Positions 15,614 through 25,718 of a DNA stretch of 44,727 bases are shown here, piece after piece. Position numbers and translations under genes: made by a program. The notes beneath the pieces are model-generated. The model was not told the DNA's origin, made no database searches, and saw only the letters and a list, made by a program, of their open reading frames with translations. The DNA comes from JANYBV01 sp043763155. GTDB lineage: Bacteria > Pseudomonadota > Alphaproteobacteria > Rickettsiales > SXRF01. Each line of letters begins with the position of its first letter. Position 1 is the first letter of the stretch. The stretch lies in NCBI GenBank assembly GCA_043763155.1, contig JAYULW010000080.1, positions 1 to 44,727 on the forward strand, written 5' to 3'.

Positions 15614-16299
15614 AACGCGAAATCGTCTTAGACACCGAAACCACCGGCCTCGACCCCGTAAGCGGCCACCGCATCGTCGAAATCGGCTGCGTCGAGGTTG
15701 TAGGCGGCATGCGCACCGGAAACACCTTTCATGTGTACCTGAACCCCGAACGCGACATGCCCGACGAAGCCTTCCGCGTGCATGGCATCTCGGCGGATTT
15801 CTTAAAAGACAAACCTGTATTCGCTGAAAAAGTAGATGATTTCCTCGAATTCATCCAGCAAGACACGCTGGTGATCCATAATGCCGGCTTCGACATGAAG
15901 TTCATCAACCACGAACTCACCCGGCTTGGCTTTCCCGCCATCCCCATGACAAGGGCCACCGACACGGTGATGATGGCCCGCAAAAAATTCCCCGGCTCGC
16001 CCGCAAGCCTCGACGCGCTGTGCAAACGTTTTGAAATTGACCTCACCGCCCGCACCAAGCACGGCGCGCTGCTCGATGCCGAACTCCTCTCCGACGTGTA
16101 TCTGGAACTTTTGGGCGGCCGTCAGGTCACCCTCGCGCTTGATGCCAATGCCGCAGGAAACGCCCTCACCATCACCGAAACTGAAATCGTGCGCGTGGCC
16201 ATCCCTGCGCGGGAATTCCCCATTCCCCAAGACGAGCAAGAGGCCCATGCCCAACTACTGGCCAAGCTCAAAACCCCGCTCTGGTCCGAATATAATTAA
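15610..16299 (+). CDS. dnaQ: DNA polymerase III epsilon subunit, 3'-5' proofreading exonuclease
   Basis: This is the 229-residue proofreading subunit of the replicative polymerase. The DEDDh exonuclease motifs are complete: Exo I LDTETTG with D8 and E10, Exo II HNAGFDMKFIN with D95, and Exo III with H151 and D156 (HGALLDAEL). A C-terminal tail of about 60 residues follows the nuclease fold and would bind the alpha subunit. The start overlaps coaE by 4 bp. It ends one base from the secA stop on the opposite strand (TAA, G, then CTA), with no visible terminator between the two. Confidence 0.97.
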   Translation: MKREIVLDTETTGLDPVSGHRIVEIGCVEVVGGMRTGNTFHVYLNPERDMPDEAFRVHGISADFLKDKPVFAEKVDDFLEFIQQDTLVIHNAGFDMKFINHELTRLGFPAIPMTRATDTVMMARKKFPGSPASLDALCKRFEIDLTARTKHGALLDAELLSDVYLELLGGRQVTLALDANAAGNALTITETEIVRVAIPAREFPIPQDEQEAHAQLLAKLKTPLWSEYN

Positions 16300-16300
16300 G

Positions 16301-18961
16301 CTATTCCAGCGAACCGTGGCAATGCTTGAACTTCTTGCCTGAACCGCAGGGGCACGCTTCGTTGCGGCCAACCTTCGGGTCGGAGAAGGGGGCTTTGGCG
16401 GCTTCCTCGGCGAATGCGGGGTCGCTGCGCGTTTCCACCATCTTGCGCGGCTGCATACGTGGCGCAGCCGACGGCGGCGCTTCCATATGGATCTCCAGAT
16501 GCGACAGGCGGCTCACCACCATCTCGCGCAAAAGCGACAGCATCTGCTCAAACAACGTAAACGCTTCCTGCTTATATTCGTTCAGCGGGTCGCGCTGGCC
16601 GTAGCCGCGCAAATGAATGCCCTGCCGCAAATGGTCAAGCGACAGCAAATGGTCTTTCCACAACTGGTCAAGCGTCTGCAGCAAAATGCGTTTTTCCGCC
16701 ATGCGCATGATCTGCTCGCCATACTGCAATATCTTGGCGGTAAAATGCTGCTCGGTCACATCGTTCACGCGCTTGGTCAGTTCCTCATCGGCAATGCCTT
16801 CTTCCTGCGCCCATGCCGCCACCGGAATATGCAGCCCATACACGCGGTACAGCTCTTTCTGCAAATCTTCGGTCGCCCATGCCTCGGCGTAGGATTTGGG
16901 CGGCACATGCGCACCGATCAGGTTTCCGTTGATCTCTTCGCGCATCGCAACCACCGTCTCGGAAACGTCATCGGTTTCCATCATCTCGATGCGCTGCTCG
17001 TAAATCACCTTGCGCTGGTCGTTCATCACGTCGTCGTATTTCAGCAGGTTTTTACGGATTTCGTAGTTGCGCTGCTCCACCTTCTGCTGCGCGCGCTCAA
17101 TCGCGCGGGTCATCCACGGGTGGAAGATCGCTTCATCTTCTTTCATGCCCAGCTTCTGCAGCAAACCGTCAATACGCTCAGAACCGAAAATACGCATCAA
17201 ATCGTCTTCCAGCGACAGGAAGAACTTGGAACCACCCGGATCGCCCTGGCGGCCCGAACGGCCACGCAACTGGTTGTCAATACGCCTTGATTCGTGGCGC
17301 TCGGTGCCGATCACCAGCAAACCGCCGCTTTCGCGCACAATGTCTTTGGCAGCCGAAATATCGTCGCGAATGGTGTTCACCGCGCCCTGCTTGGCAACGC
17401 CTTCTTCGAGCTGCGCCGTTTCCTGCTCAATGCGTAAATCCGGGTTGCCGCCCAGCATAATATCGGTACCGCGGCCCGCCATGTTGGTGGCAATGGTCAC
17501 GCCGCCCGTGCGCCCGGCCTGTGCAATGATATATGCTTCCTGCTCGTGGTAGCGCGCGTTCAGCACCTGATGGGGAATGCCTTCTTTTTTCAGCAAATCA
17601 GACAGGTATTCCGACTTCTCGATGGAAACCGTACCCACCAGAACAGGTTGTTTTTTCTCATGCGCCTTCATGATCTCGCGGATCACGGCGCGGTATTTTT
17701 CTTTGGCGGTGCGGTAAATTTCGTCCTGATGGTCAATGCGCGACACCGCCATGTTGGTGGGGATATCAATAACCTCAAGCTTGTAAATATCGCGGAACTC
17801 GCCCGCTTCCGTCATCGCCGTGCCCGTCATGCCCGAAAGCTTGGGGTACATGCGGAAATAATTCTGGAAGGTGATAGACGCCAGCGTCTGGTTTTCGTTC
17901 TGGATCTTCACATGTTCTTTGGCTTCAAGCGCCTGGTGCAGGCCTTCGGAATAGCGGCGGCCTTCCATCATGCGGCCCGTGAATTCATCAATGATGATGA
18001 TCTTGTTGTCTTTCACGATGTAATCCACATCCACCGTAAACAGCGTCTGCGCGCGCAGCGCCTGATTCACATGGTGAACAAGCGCCACATGGTCAATGTC
18101 ATAGAGCGATGCCGTTTCCGGCATCATTTGCGCTGCAACCAGCATGGCCTCCACCGTGCGCACGCCCTTTTCGGTAAGCGTTACGGTGCGGTGCTTTTCA
18201 TCCTTGTCGTAATCATCGGGCGCAAGGCGCTTAATCAGCGCGTCCACCTGCGTGTAGAGTTCCGAGTTATCTTCCGTAGGGCCTGAAATAATCAGCGGTG
18301 TGCGCGCTTCGTCAATCAGGATGCTGTCTACTTCGTCCACAATCGCGTAGAAAAACGGGCGGTGCACCATCGCTTCGCGCACGAATTTCATGTTGTCGCG
18401 CAGGTAATCAAAGCCAAGTTCGTTATTGGTAGCGTAGGTAATGTCGCAGCCATACGCAGCCTGGCGGTCTTCATCGTCCATGTCGTGGGTGATGCAGCCA
18501 ACGGTCAGGCCCAGATACTGGTGCAGCTTACCCATCCACTCCGAATCGCGCTGCGCAAGGTAATCATTCACCGTCACCACATGCACGCCTTTGCCGGGCA
18601 GCGCATTCAAATACGCCGCAAGCGTACAAACGAGGGTCTTGCCTTCGCCGGTGCGCATTTCCGAAATCATGCCCTTATGCAACACCATGCCGCCAATCAG
18701 CTGCACGTCGAAATGGCGCATGTTCAACACGCGCTTGCCCGCTTCGCGGACCGTGGCGAATGCTTCCACCAAGAGCGAATCCAGCGACTCGCCGCCATTA
18801 TAGCGCTCACGCAGCCACGTGGTGCGGCCCTGCAATTCTTCGTCGCTTAAGCGCGCCAACTGCGGCTCAAGCGCGTTGATCTGGTCCACCTTGCCTTGCA
18901 GGGTGCGGATAAAACGGTCGTTTGCCGAGCCGAAAAGTTTCTTAGCTAAGGAATTTAACAT
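16301..18961 (-). CDS. secA: Preprotein translocase ATPase SecA
   Basis: This 886-residue motor drives unfolded precursors through SecYEG. Walker A is MRTGEGKT at 102-109; the helicase-like VDEVDSILIDEARTPLIISG, TNMAGRGTD and GRSGRQGDPG segments are present. The C-terminus ends with the zinc-binding SEC-C motif (CPC, eight residues, CH) that contacts SecB and lipid. I place the start at 18961 (MLNSLAKKLFGSANDR) rather than at an ATG 60 bp upstream, because homologs begin so and because a good promoter (19021-19049) would put transcription start downstream of the longer start. It is convergent with dnaQ and divergent from the parvulin gene. Confidence 0.98.
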   Translation of the reverse strand: MLNSLAKKLFGSANDRFIRTLQGKVDQINALEPQLARLSDEELQGRTTWLRERYNGGESLDSLLVEAFATVREAGKRVLNMRHFDVQLIGGMVLHKGMISEMRTGEGKTLVCTLAAYLNALPGKGVHVVTVNDYLAQRDSEWMGKLHQYLGLTVGCITHDMDDEDRQAAYGCDITYATNNELGFDYLRDNMKFVREAMVHRPFFYAIVDEVDSILIDEARTPLIISGPTEDNSELYTQVDALIKRLAPDDYDKDEKHRTVTLTEKGVRTVEAMLVAAQMMPETASLYDIDHVALVHHVNQALRAQTLFTVDVDYIVKDNKIIIIDEFTGRMMEGRRYSEGLHQALEAKEHVKIQNENQTLASITFQNYFRMYPKLSGMTGTAMTEAGEFRDIYKLEVIDIPTNMAVSRIDHQDEIYRTAKEKYRAVIREIMKAHEKKQPVLVGTVSIEKSEYLSDLLKKEGIPHQVLNARYHEQEAYIIAQAGRTGGVTIATNMAGRGTDIMLGGNPDLRIEQETAQLEEGVAKQGAVNTIRDDISAAKDIVRESGGLLVIGTERHESRRIDNQLRGRSGRQGDPGGSKFFLSLEDDLMRIFGSERIDGLLQKLGMKEDEAIFHPWMTRAIERAQQKVEQRNYEIRKNLLKYDDVMNDQRKVIYEQRIEMMETDDVSETVVAMREEINGNLIGAHVPPKSYAEAWATEDLQKELYRVYGLHIPVAAWAQEEGIADEELTKRVNDVTEQHFTAKILQYGEQIMRMAEKRILLQTLDQLWKDHLLSLDHLRQGIHLRGYGQRDPLNEYKQEAFTLFEQMLSLLREMVVSRLSHLEIHMEAPPSAAPRMQPRKMVETRSDPAFAEEAAKAPFSDPKVGRNEACPCGSGKKFKHCHGSLE

Positions 18962-19020
18962 ATCGCTGTATCTAGATATTCCGATGGAGGGCGCACGCGC
19001 GCCGCTATTTGAGAAATGCA

Positions 19021-19049
19021 CAGATAGGGCTTTATTCGTGCCAAGTCAA
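19021..19049 (-). promoter_or_regulatory. Candidate secA promoter
   Basis: On the minus strand, TTGACT (19044-19049) and TATCTG (19021-19026) are separated by exactly 17 bp, a good sigma-70-type match. Transcription would begin near 19014, giving a leader of roughly 53 nt that contains a small GC hairpin (18990-19003). Confidence 0.6.
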
Positions 19050-19169
19050 TGTCTGCCCCCAAAAATCCGCGCCGATAAGCTGGCCTTGCCAAGCCCACTG
19101 GAATATGCGATAAGGCGCAATTACTCCCCCTATTACTATAACACCCTTATGGAACAAAGGAAAAACCCA

Positions 19170-20177
19170 ATGAGTAAGTCTATTCGCGCATTCCTGCTGG
19201 CCGCAACCGCCCTGGTTGCATTCCCGGCTTTCGCCGCAGAAGATGCCGCTGAAACCAAAGATAAACCCGCAACCGAAGCAGCCGCGAAACCCGCTGCCGA
19301 CAAAGCGGATAAGGCTGACAAAGCCGACGCAGCCCCCGCCAAGGAAGCCAAGGACTTCACCGTCCTGAAAGTAGGCGGCGACGACATTAAGAATTCCGAA
19401 GTGGTAGACACCTGGAAAGGCCTGTTCCCCGGCGGTCAGGCGCCTGATTTCACCAGCTTCGACGAAAACATCCGCCAGAACGTGCTGCGCGGCATCGTAT
19501 CCGAACGCCTGATCTACAACGAAGCCGTAAAAGCTGGCTACGATAAGGACCCGGAAGTGAAAAAGCGCCTCGCTAACATGGAAAAGCAGGTGATCATGCA
19601 GTCCTTCATGGAAAACAAGGCCAAAAACCTTGTAACCGATGACCAGCTGCGCGCTGCCTACGCTGAAAAAGTAGCCGCTGCCAAGGGTCAGGAAGAAGTC
19701 CGCGCCCGCCACATCCTGGTTGCCAGCGAAGAAGAAGCGAAGAAAATCGCTGCTGACGTGAAAAAGGGTGGCGACTTTGAAAAGATCGCCAAGGAAAAAT
19801 CCACCGATAAGGGCTCAGGCGCTAACGGCGGCGAACTCGGCTGGTTCACCAAGGAACGCATGGTTCCTGAATTTGCCGACGCAGCCTTCAAGCTGAAAAA
19901 GGGCGATATTTCCGCCCCCATCAAGACCGAATTCGGCTGGCACATCATCAAAGTTGAAGACCGCCGCCCCGTACAGGTCGCAAGCTTCGACGACATGAAA
20001 GAAAGCCTGAAAGGCGAACTCGCCAACAAGGCCGTACAGACCTATGTTGACTCCCTGCTGAAAAAATCCGACATCAAATACTATGATGCCAACGGCAAGG
20101 AAAAGCCTTTCTCCACGTCGCTTGCTCCCGCTGCTAAAGGTGGCGACAAGCCCGCAGACAAAGCCGACAAGAAATAG
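19170..20177 (+). CDS. Secreted parvulin-type peptidyl-prolyl isomerase
   Basis: A 335-residue exported foldase. The chosen ATG at 19170 has AAAGGA eight bases upstream; an in-frame ATG seven codons earlier is less well placed. A signal peptide ends near FPAFAA (residues 1-23). A low-complexity Ala/Lys/Asp segment (about 24-61, with three KAD repeats) follows. A SurA/PrsA-like helical region precedes the PpiC rotamase domain at about 175-265 (RARHILVASEE, GGELGWFTKERMVPEF, IKTEFGWHIIKVEDRR). The C-terminus is again Lys/Asp-rich. The protein probably assists folding of exported proteins in the periplasm. It is followed by a strong terminator, so it forms its own unit next to secA. Confidence 0.95.
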   Translation: MSKSIRAFLLAATALVAFPAFAAEDAAETKDKPATEAAAKPAADKADKADKADAAPAKEAKDFTVLKVGGDDIKNSEVVDTWKGLFPGGQAPDFTSFDENIRQNVLRGIVSERLIYNEAVKAGYDKDPEVKKRLANMEKQVIMQSFMENKAKNLVTDDQLRAAYAEKVAAAKGQEEVRARHILVASEEEAKKIAADVKKGGDFEKIAKEKSTDKGSGANGGELGWFTKERMVPEFADAAFKLKKGDISAPIKTEFGWHIIKVEDRRPVQVASFDDMKESLKGELANKAVQTYVDSLLKKSDIKYYDANGKEKPFSTSLAPAAKGGDKPADKADKK

Positions 20178-20188
20178 TTAGCATACCG

Positions 20189-20230
20189 AAAACGGGGCAC
20201 TGGCAAAGCCCGTGCCCCGTTTTTCTTTTT
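20189..20230 (+). terminator. Rho-independent terminator after the parvulin gene
   Basis: A 12-bp perfect stem (20189-20200 with 20212-20223) of sequence AAAACGGGGCAC and its complement encloses an 11-nt loop and runs into TTTTTCTTTTT. It ends 26 bp before the argJ start, so argJ must be expressed from readthrough or from a promoter overlapping this element. Confidence 0.9.
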
Positions 20231-20256
20231 AAACCACAAACCACCATAGCCCGCGT

Positions 20257-21483
20257 ATGTCCGTCTCCCCGCTTGCCCCAGAAACATTCCCCGAACTGAA
20301 GCCCATCGCGGGCGTGCGCCTTGCCGCCGCCTGTGCAGGCATCCGCCACCAAAACCGCCAGGACGTGCTGCTTGCAGAACTCGCCGAAGGCACCCATGTC
20401 GCGGGCGTATTCACCAATTCCCTCACCGCCTCCGCCCCCGTGCTTGCGGGCCGCGATGCGCTCAAAGGCGGCAAAGCCCGCGTACTCGTCGTAAACTCCG
20501 GCAACTCGAATGCCTTCACCGGTAAAGCGGGTGTGGCCGCTGTAGACGCCGTCGCTAAAGCCGCAACCGGCTTATTTAAGTGCAAGCCGAATGAATTCTT
20601 CATGGCCTCCACCGGCGTAATCGGCGAAAAACTTCCGGCTGAAAAAATCACCGCAGCACTCCCCGACATGCTTCCCAGCCTTTCTGAAAGCAGCTGGATG
20701 GACGCCGCCAAAGCCATCATGACCACCGACACCTACCCCAAGCTTGCAACCCGCACGGTGGAACTGGGCGGTAAAACCGTGACCATCAACGGCATCGCCA
20801 AAGGCTCCGGCATGATCGCCCCCGACATGGCAACCATGCTCGCTTTCGTCTTCACCGACGCCGCCATCGCCCCCGCCGCCCTGCAAGCGCTGCTCTCCGG
20901 CGCAAACGCCGCAACCTTCAACTGCATCACCGTTGACGGCGACACCTCCACCAGCGACACCGCGCTGCTCTTCGCCACAGGTGCGGCCGGAAATGCAGAA
21001 GTTACAAATGCCAACGACCCAAGCGTCAAAAACTTCGCCATCGCCCTGCATGATGTATTGCACGAACTCGCCCTGCACATCGTCAAAGACGGCGAAGGCG
21101 CCGAGCGCTTAGTTACCATTGCCGTAAGCGGCGCAGAAAATTCCGCCGCTGCGCGGCGCATTGGCATGAGCATCGCCAACTCCCCCCTCGTCAAAACCGC
21201 ACTCGCCGCTGGCGACGCCAACTGGGGCCGCATTGTAATGGCAGTGGGCAAAGCAGGCGAAAAAGCCGACCGCGACAAGCTCACCATCACCATCGGCGGC
21301 GTGATCGTGGCCAAAGACGGCGAAGCCGACCCCAACTATAAAGAAGCCCAGATTGACACCCACATGAAAGGCCGCGACATCCAGATTCTGGTAGATGTCG
21401 GCGTGGGCAAAGCCAAGGCAACCGTGTGGACGTGCGATCTCACCCACCGCTATATTGACATCAACGGCTCCTACCGCACATGA
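20257..21483 (+). CDS. argJ: Bifunctional glutamate N-acetyltransferase / amino-acid acetyltransferase
   Basis: This 408-residue Ntn-fold enzyme recycles the acetyl group from N-acetylornithine to glutamate in arginine synthesis and may also use acetyl-CoA. The autocleavage site is intact: KGSGMIAPDMATML with the nucleophilic threonine T193 at the new N-terminus of the beta chain. Asp replaces the more common Asn in APNMATML. The oxyanion-hole region (ASTGVIGEKLP) and the C-terminal GRDIQILVDVG are conserved. No clear Shine-Dalgarno precedes the ATG. Its TGA overlaps the mutT start (ATGA), starting a three-gene coupled unit. Confidence 0.97.
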   Translation: MSVSPLAPETFPELKPIAGVRLAAACAGIRHQNRQDVLLAELAEGTHVAGVFTNSLTASAPVLAGRDALKGGKARVLVVNSGNSNAFTGKAGVAAVDAVAKAATGLFKCKPNEFFMASTGVIGEKLPAEKITAALPDMLPSLSESSWMDAAKAIMTTDTYPKLATRTVELGGKTVTINGIAKGSGMIAPDMATMLAFVFTDAAIAPAALQALLSGANAATFNCITVDGDTSTSDTALLFATGAAGNAEVTNANDPSVKNFAIALHDVLHELALHIVKDGEGAERLVTIAVSGAENSAAARRIGMSIANSPLVKTALAAGDANWGRIVMAVGKAGEKADRDKLTITIGGVIVAKDGEADPNYKEAQIDTHMKGRDIQILVDVGVGKAKATVWTCDLTHRYIDINGSYRT

Positions 21484-21887
21484 CCATTTTGCTGGTGGTC
21501 GCTGCCGCGCTGGTCAATGCGCAAAACGAGGTGCTGCTGGCCCAGCGCCCCGAAGGCAAGCGTCTCGCCGGCAAATGGGAATTCCCCGGCGGCAAGGTCG
21601 AAGCAGGTGAAACCCCGGAAGCTGCCCTGGTGCGTGAAATCCGTGAAGAACTCGACATTGAAATCGCGCCCGGACATTGCGAACCCTTCTGGTTCCTGAG
21701 CCATGATTACATGGCCGAATTCGGCTTCCACCTGCTCATGCCCGTCTACCTAATCCGCACATGGCAAGGCACCCCCCGCGCTGTGGAACACGCGGCGATT
21801 ACATGGAAGCGCGCGGGCGACATGCACACGCTTCCCATGATCGAAGCCGACGCCGACCTCATCGAAAAATTAAAGGCAGCCTTATGA
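21480..21887 (+). CDS. mutT: Nudix hydrolase, MutT-type (8-oxo-dGTP diphosphatase)
   Basis: A 135-residue Nudix hydrolase. The Nudix box runs from G38 to I60 in the order G-x5-E44-x7-R52-E-x-R-E56-E57, with Asp in place of the usual Gly near its end (REELDI). The N-terminal VVAAALVNAQNEVLLAQRP and the KWEFPGG segment are typical of MutT, which removes oxidised guanine nucleotides from the pool. Position in a short operon with argJ is common in alphaproteobacteria. The start overlaps argJ and the stop overlaps the rhodanese start by 4 bp. A different nucleotide substrate cannot be excluded. Confidence 0.92.
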   Translation: MTILLVVAAALVNAQNEVLLAQRPEGKRLAGKWEFPGGKVEAGETPEAALVREIREELDIEIAPGHCEPFWFLSHDYMAEFGFHLLMPVYLIRTWQGTPRAVEHAAITWKRAGDMHTLPMIEADADLIEKLKAAL

Positions 21888-22252
21888 AACACGCCCCCGG
21901 TTTCCTGCATCTGGTCGAAGACACCATGCCCCGCATCACCGAAATCACCCCCGAAGCGGTGCGCACCCTGCAAGACGAATCCGCCCCCTTCATCCTGATT
22001 GACGTGCGCGAAGACCATGAATGGAACGCAGGCCGCATCAAAGGCGCAATCCATCTGGGTCGCGGCATCATCGAGCGCGATATCGAGGCGAAAATCCCCG
22101 CCCGCGACACCAAGCTGGTCCTGTATTGCGGCGGCGGCTACCGCTCGGCCCTGTCCGCCGATTCCTTGCAAAAAATGGGCTATACCAATGTGTTGTCGCT
22201 CCAGGGCGGCTGGCGCGAATGGAAAGAAAAATCCTACCCGCAGGAAGCTTAG
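21884..22252 (+). CDS. Rhodanese-like sulfurtransferase
   Basis: A 122-residue single rhodanese domain. The active-site loop is CGGGYRS with the persulfide-carrying cysteine C82; the six-residue loop and single-domain form resemble GlpE/PspE-type enzymes. The N-terminal ILIDVREDHEWNAGRIKGAIHLGRG and C-terminal LQGGWREWK are family landmarks. The first 20 residues are extra and lack a signal peptide, so it is likely cytoplasmic. The ATG overlaps the mutT stop (ATGA), so it is translated from the argJ message. The sulfur donor and acceptor are unknown. Confidence 0.92.
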   Translation: MKHAPGFLHLVEDTMPRITEITPEAVRTLQDESAPFILIDVREDHEWNAGRIKGAIHLGRGIIERDIEAKIPARDTKLVLYCGGGYRSALSADSLQKMGYTNVLSLQGGWREWKEKSYPQEA

Positions 22253-22272
22253 GCTGAAAAACCAATCTAGCG

Positions 22273-22301
22273 TTGTATTTAGGGCCAATAGTGATTATCT
22301 A
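22273..22301 (+). promoter_or_regulatory. Candidate promoter for the MetH-like gene
   Basis: TTGTAT (22273-22278) and TATCTA (22296-22301) are spaced by 17 bp in the 87-bp gap after the rhodanese gene. The predicted leader is about 32 nt, too short for a cobalamin or SAM riboswitch. Confidence 0.45.
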
Positions 22302-22339
22302 ATCCCCCAAGAAGCGCACAAAATAGTGATCCGCAAGCA

Positions 22340-24084
<1,745 letters not shown>

Positions 24085-24088
<4 letters not shown>

Positions 24089-24798
24089 TCGCCGCCTTTG
24101 CGCGAAAGCGTAAGCACCCGCACACTCGCCGCACCGCCTTTAAGCAGCGCCGAAGTACATTCCGTAATGGTCGCCGACGTGGTCTGCACATCATCCAGCA
24201 GCAGCACATGCTTGCCCGAAAGCCTTCGTGCATGGCGCTTCGTCACCCTGAAAGCATTCTTCACATTATCCTGCCGCTGCACCCGCGAAAGCGACGCCTG
24301 CGGCTTGGTGGAGCGTATGCGCGTAAGCCCATCGGGCAAAACGGGCAGGGGGCAATGCCGCGCCATCGCATACGCCAAAAGCGCCGATTGGTTGTAACGC
24401 CTGCCCACAAACCGCCAGTAATGCAGCGGCACCGGCACAACCACTTCGCTCTTGGCAATCAGCTCGGCCCCGGCATTGGCTAGCCACTGCCCAAAACTTT
24501 TCGCCAGATGCGCCTGATCGGCATATTTAAGCTGCGTTACCAGCGCCCTGCTATGCTCATCATAGCGAAAAACCGCCCTCGCATGGGCAAATCGGGGGGT
24601 ATTTTGCAGGCATTGGCCGCATAATGCCCCAACACCTGCCGAAAAATCGAACGCTAACCCGCATATGTCGCAATAAGGGGGCGAAATGAACCGTATTTTG
24701 CCCCAGCATTCGCCACAAAGGCTGCCTTGCGCACCCACTTCACCGCGGCAAACGAGGCATTGCGGCGGAAAAAAGAAATTCAGCACATCGGCCAACAT
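24085..24798 (-). CDS. comF: ComF-family phosphoribosyltransferase-like competence protein
   Basis: A 237-residue ComF protein. The N-terminal zinc ribbon has paired CxxC motifs (CLVC, CGEC, CDIC, CGQC) within the first 75 residues. The C-terminal type I phosphoribosyltransferase fold has the PRPP loop VLLLDDVQTTSATITE. ComF proteins are needed for DNA uptake in several naturally competent bacteria, but their exact reaction is not settled. I chose the ATG at 24798, giving the usual short leader MLADVLNFFFPPQCLVC; a GTG three codons upstream is possible. It is convergent with the MetH-like gene (4-bp overlap) and divergent from the methyltransferase gene. comEC lies two genes away. Confidence 0.93.
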
Positions 24799-24896
24799 CA
24801 CAAACACAATTGCAGCTAGGAAACTCTATCCAATGCGTTATACATGATTCCAAGTGCTAACCCCCCAAAATTCTTTCGATCTTTTCAATTTTTCGC

Positions 24897-25718
24897 ATGA
24901 ACCAGCCGCAGAAGCTTTTTGACCGAACCCGTGTACGCGCCCACCGCGACCGCGCCAGCGCGAGTTTTGGCCGCTACGACTTCCTGCTTCGCGAACTCGC
25001 CTCCCGCATGGCCGACCGCCTGCCCGACATCAAGCGCACCTTCCCCACCGCCCTCGACCTCGGCGCCCATTCCGGCCTGCTGGCCGATTACCTGGAGCCG
25101 GAAGCAGGCATCCAAACCCTCATCCATTCCGACCTCTCCCACGGCATGTTGGCCGCGAGTGGGGGGGGCTTGAAAATTGTTGCCGACGAAGAGTTCCTCC
25201 CCTTCGCGCCCGCCAGTTTCGACCTCGTTATGAGCGTATTTTCCATGCACTGGATCAATGACTTACCCGGCGCGCTCATCCAGGTGTTCAGAAGCCTCAA
25301 ACCCGGCGGCCTGTTCCTCGCCATGCTGCCCGGCGGCGAAACATTGCGCGAACTGCGCGACGCCTTCGAGCAAGCCGAAATCAAAGTCACCGGCGGCATC
25401 TCTCCCCGCATTTCCCCGTTTGTGGATGTGCGCGACGCAGGCTCCCTCCTGCAAAGGGCGGGCTTCACCTTACCCGTGACCGACAGCGAACTCTTAACCG
25501 TCAGCTACGAAACCCCATGGAAATTACTGGCTGATTTGCGCGGCATGGGCGAGGCCAGCGCGCTCACCTCCGGCCTGCGCAGCTTCACCCGCAGGAACGT
25601 CATTTTAGCCGCCGTCGAAACCTACCAGCGGCAATACGCCGAAGCCAGCGGCCGCCTGCCCGCCACCTTCGAAGTGGTGACCATGACCGCATGGAAGCCG
25701 GATGCCCCGGCTGCCTAA
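24897..25718 (+). CDS. NDUFAF5-like SAM-dependent methyltransferase-fold protein
   Basis: A 273-residue class I SAM-binding protein resembling the mitochondrial complex I assembly factor NDUFAF5 and, more distantly, BioC. The N-terminal LFDRTRVRAHRDRASASFGRYDFL is characteristic of this group. Motif I is ALDLGAHSGLLAD (52-64); motif post-I ends HSDLS; SMHWINDLPGAL and KPGGLFLAMLPGG follow. Human NDUFAF5 hydroxylates an arginine of the complex I subunit NDUFS7, so a role in maturing respiratory complex I is plausible but inferred. No signal peptide or membrane helix is seen. It is divergent from comF across 98 bp, and its 3' end overlaps comEC by 17 bp. Confidence 0.85.
   Translation: MNQPQKLFDRTRVRAHRDRASASFGRYDFLLRELASRMADRLPDIKRTFPTALDLGAHSGLLADYLEPEAGIQTLIHSDLSHGMLAASGGGLKIVADEEFLPFAPASFDLVMSVFSMHWINDLPGALIQVFRSLKPGGLFLAMLPGGETLRELRDAFEQAEIKVTGGISPRISPFVDVRDAGSLLQRAGFTLPVTDSELLTVSYETPWKLLADLRGMGEASALTSGLRSFTRRNVILAAVETYQRQYAEASGRLPATFEVVTMTAWKPDAPAA

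Noticed and set aside
22253..22339. Possible cobalamin or SAM riboswitch ahead of the MetH-like gene
   Set aside because: The gap is only 87 bp, part of it occupied by a candidate promoter; no B12-box-like sequence or suitable stem was found.
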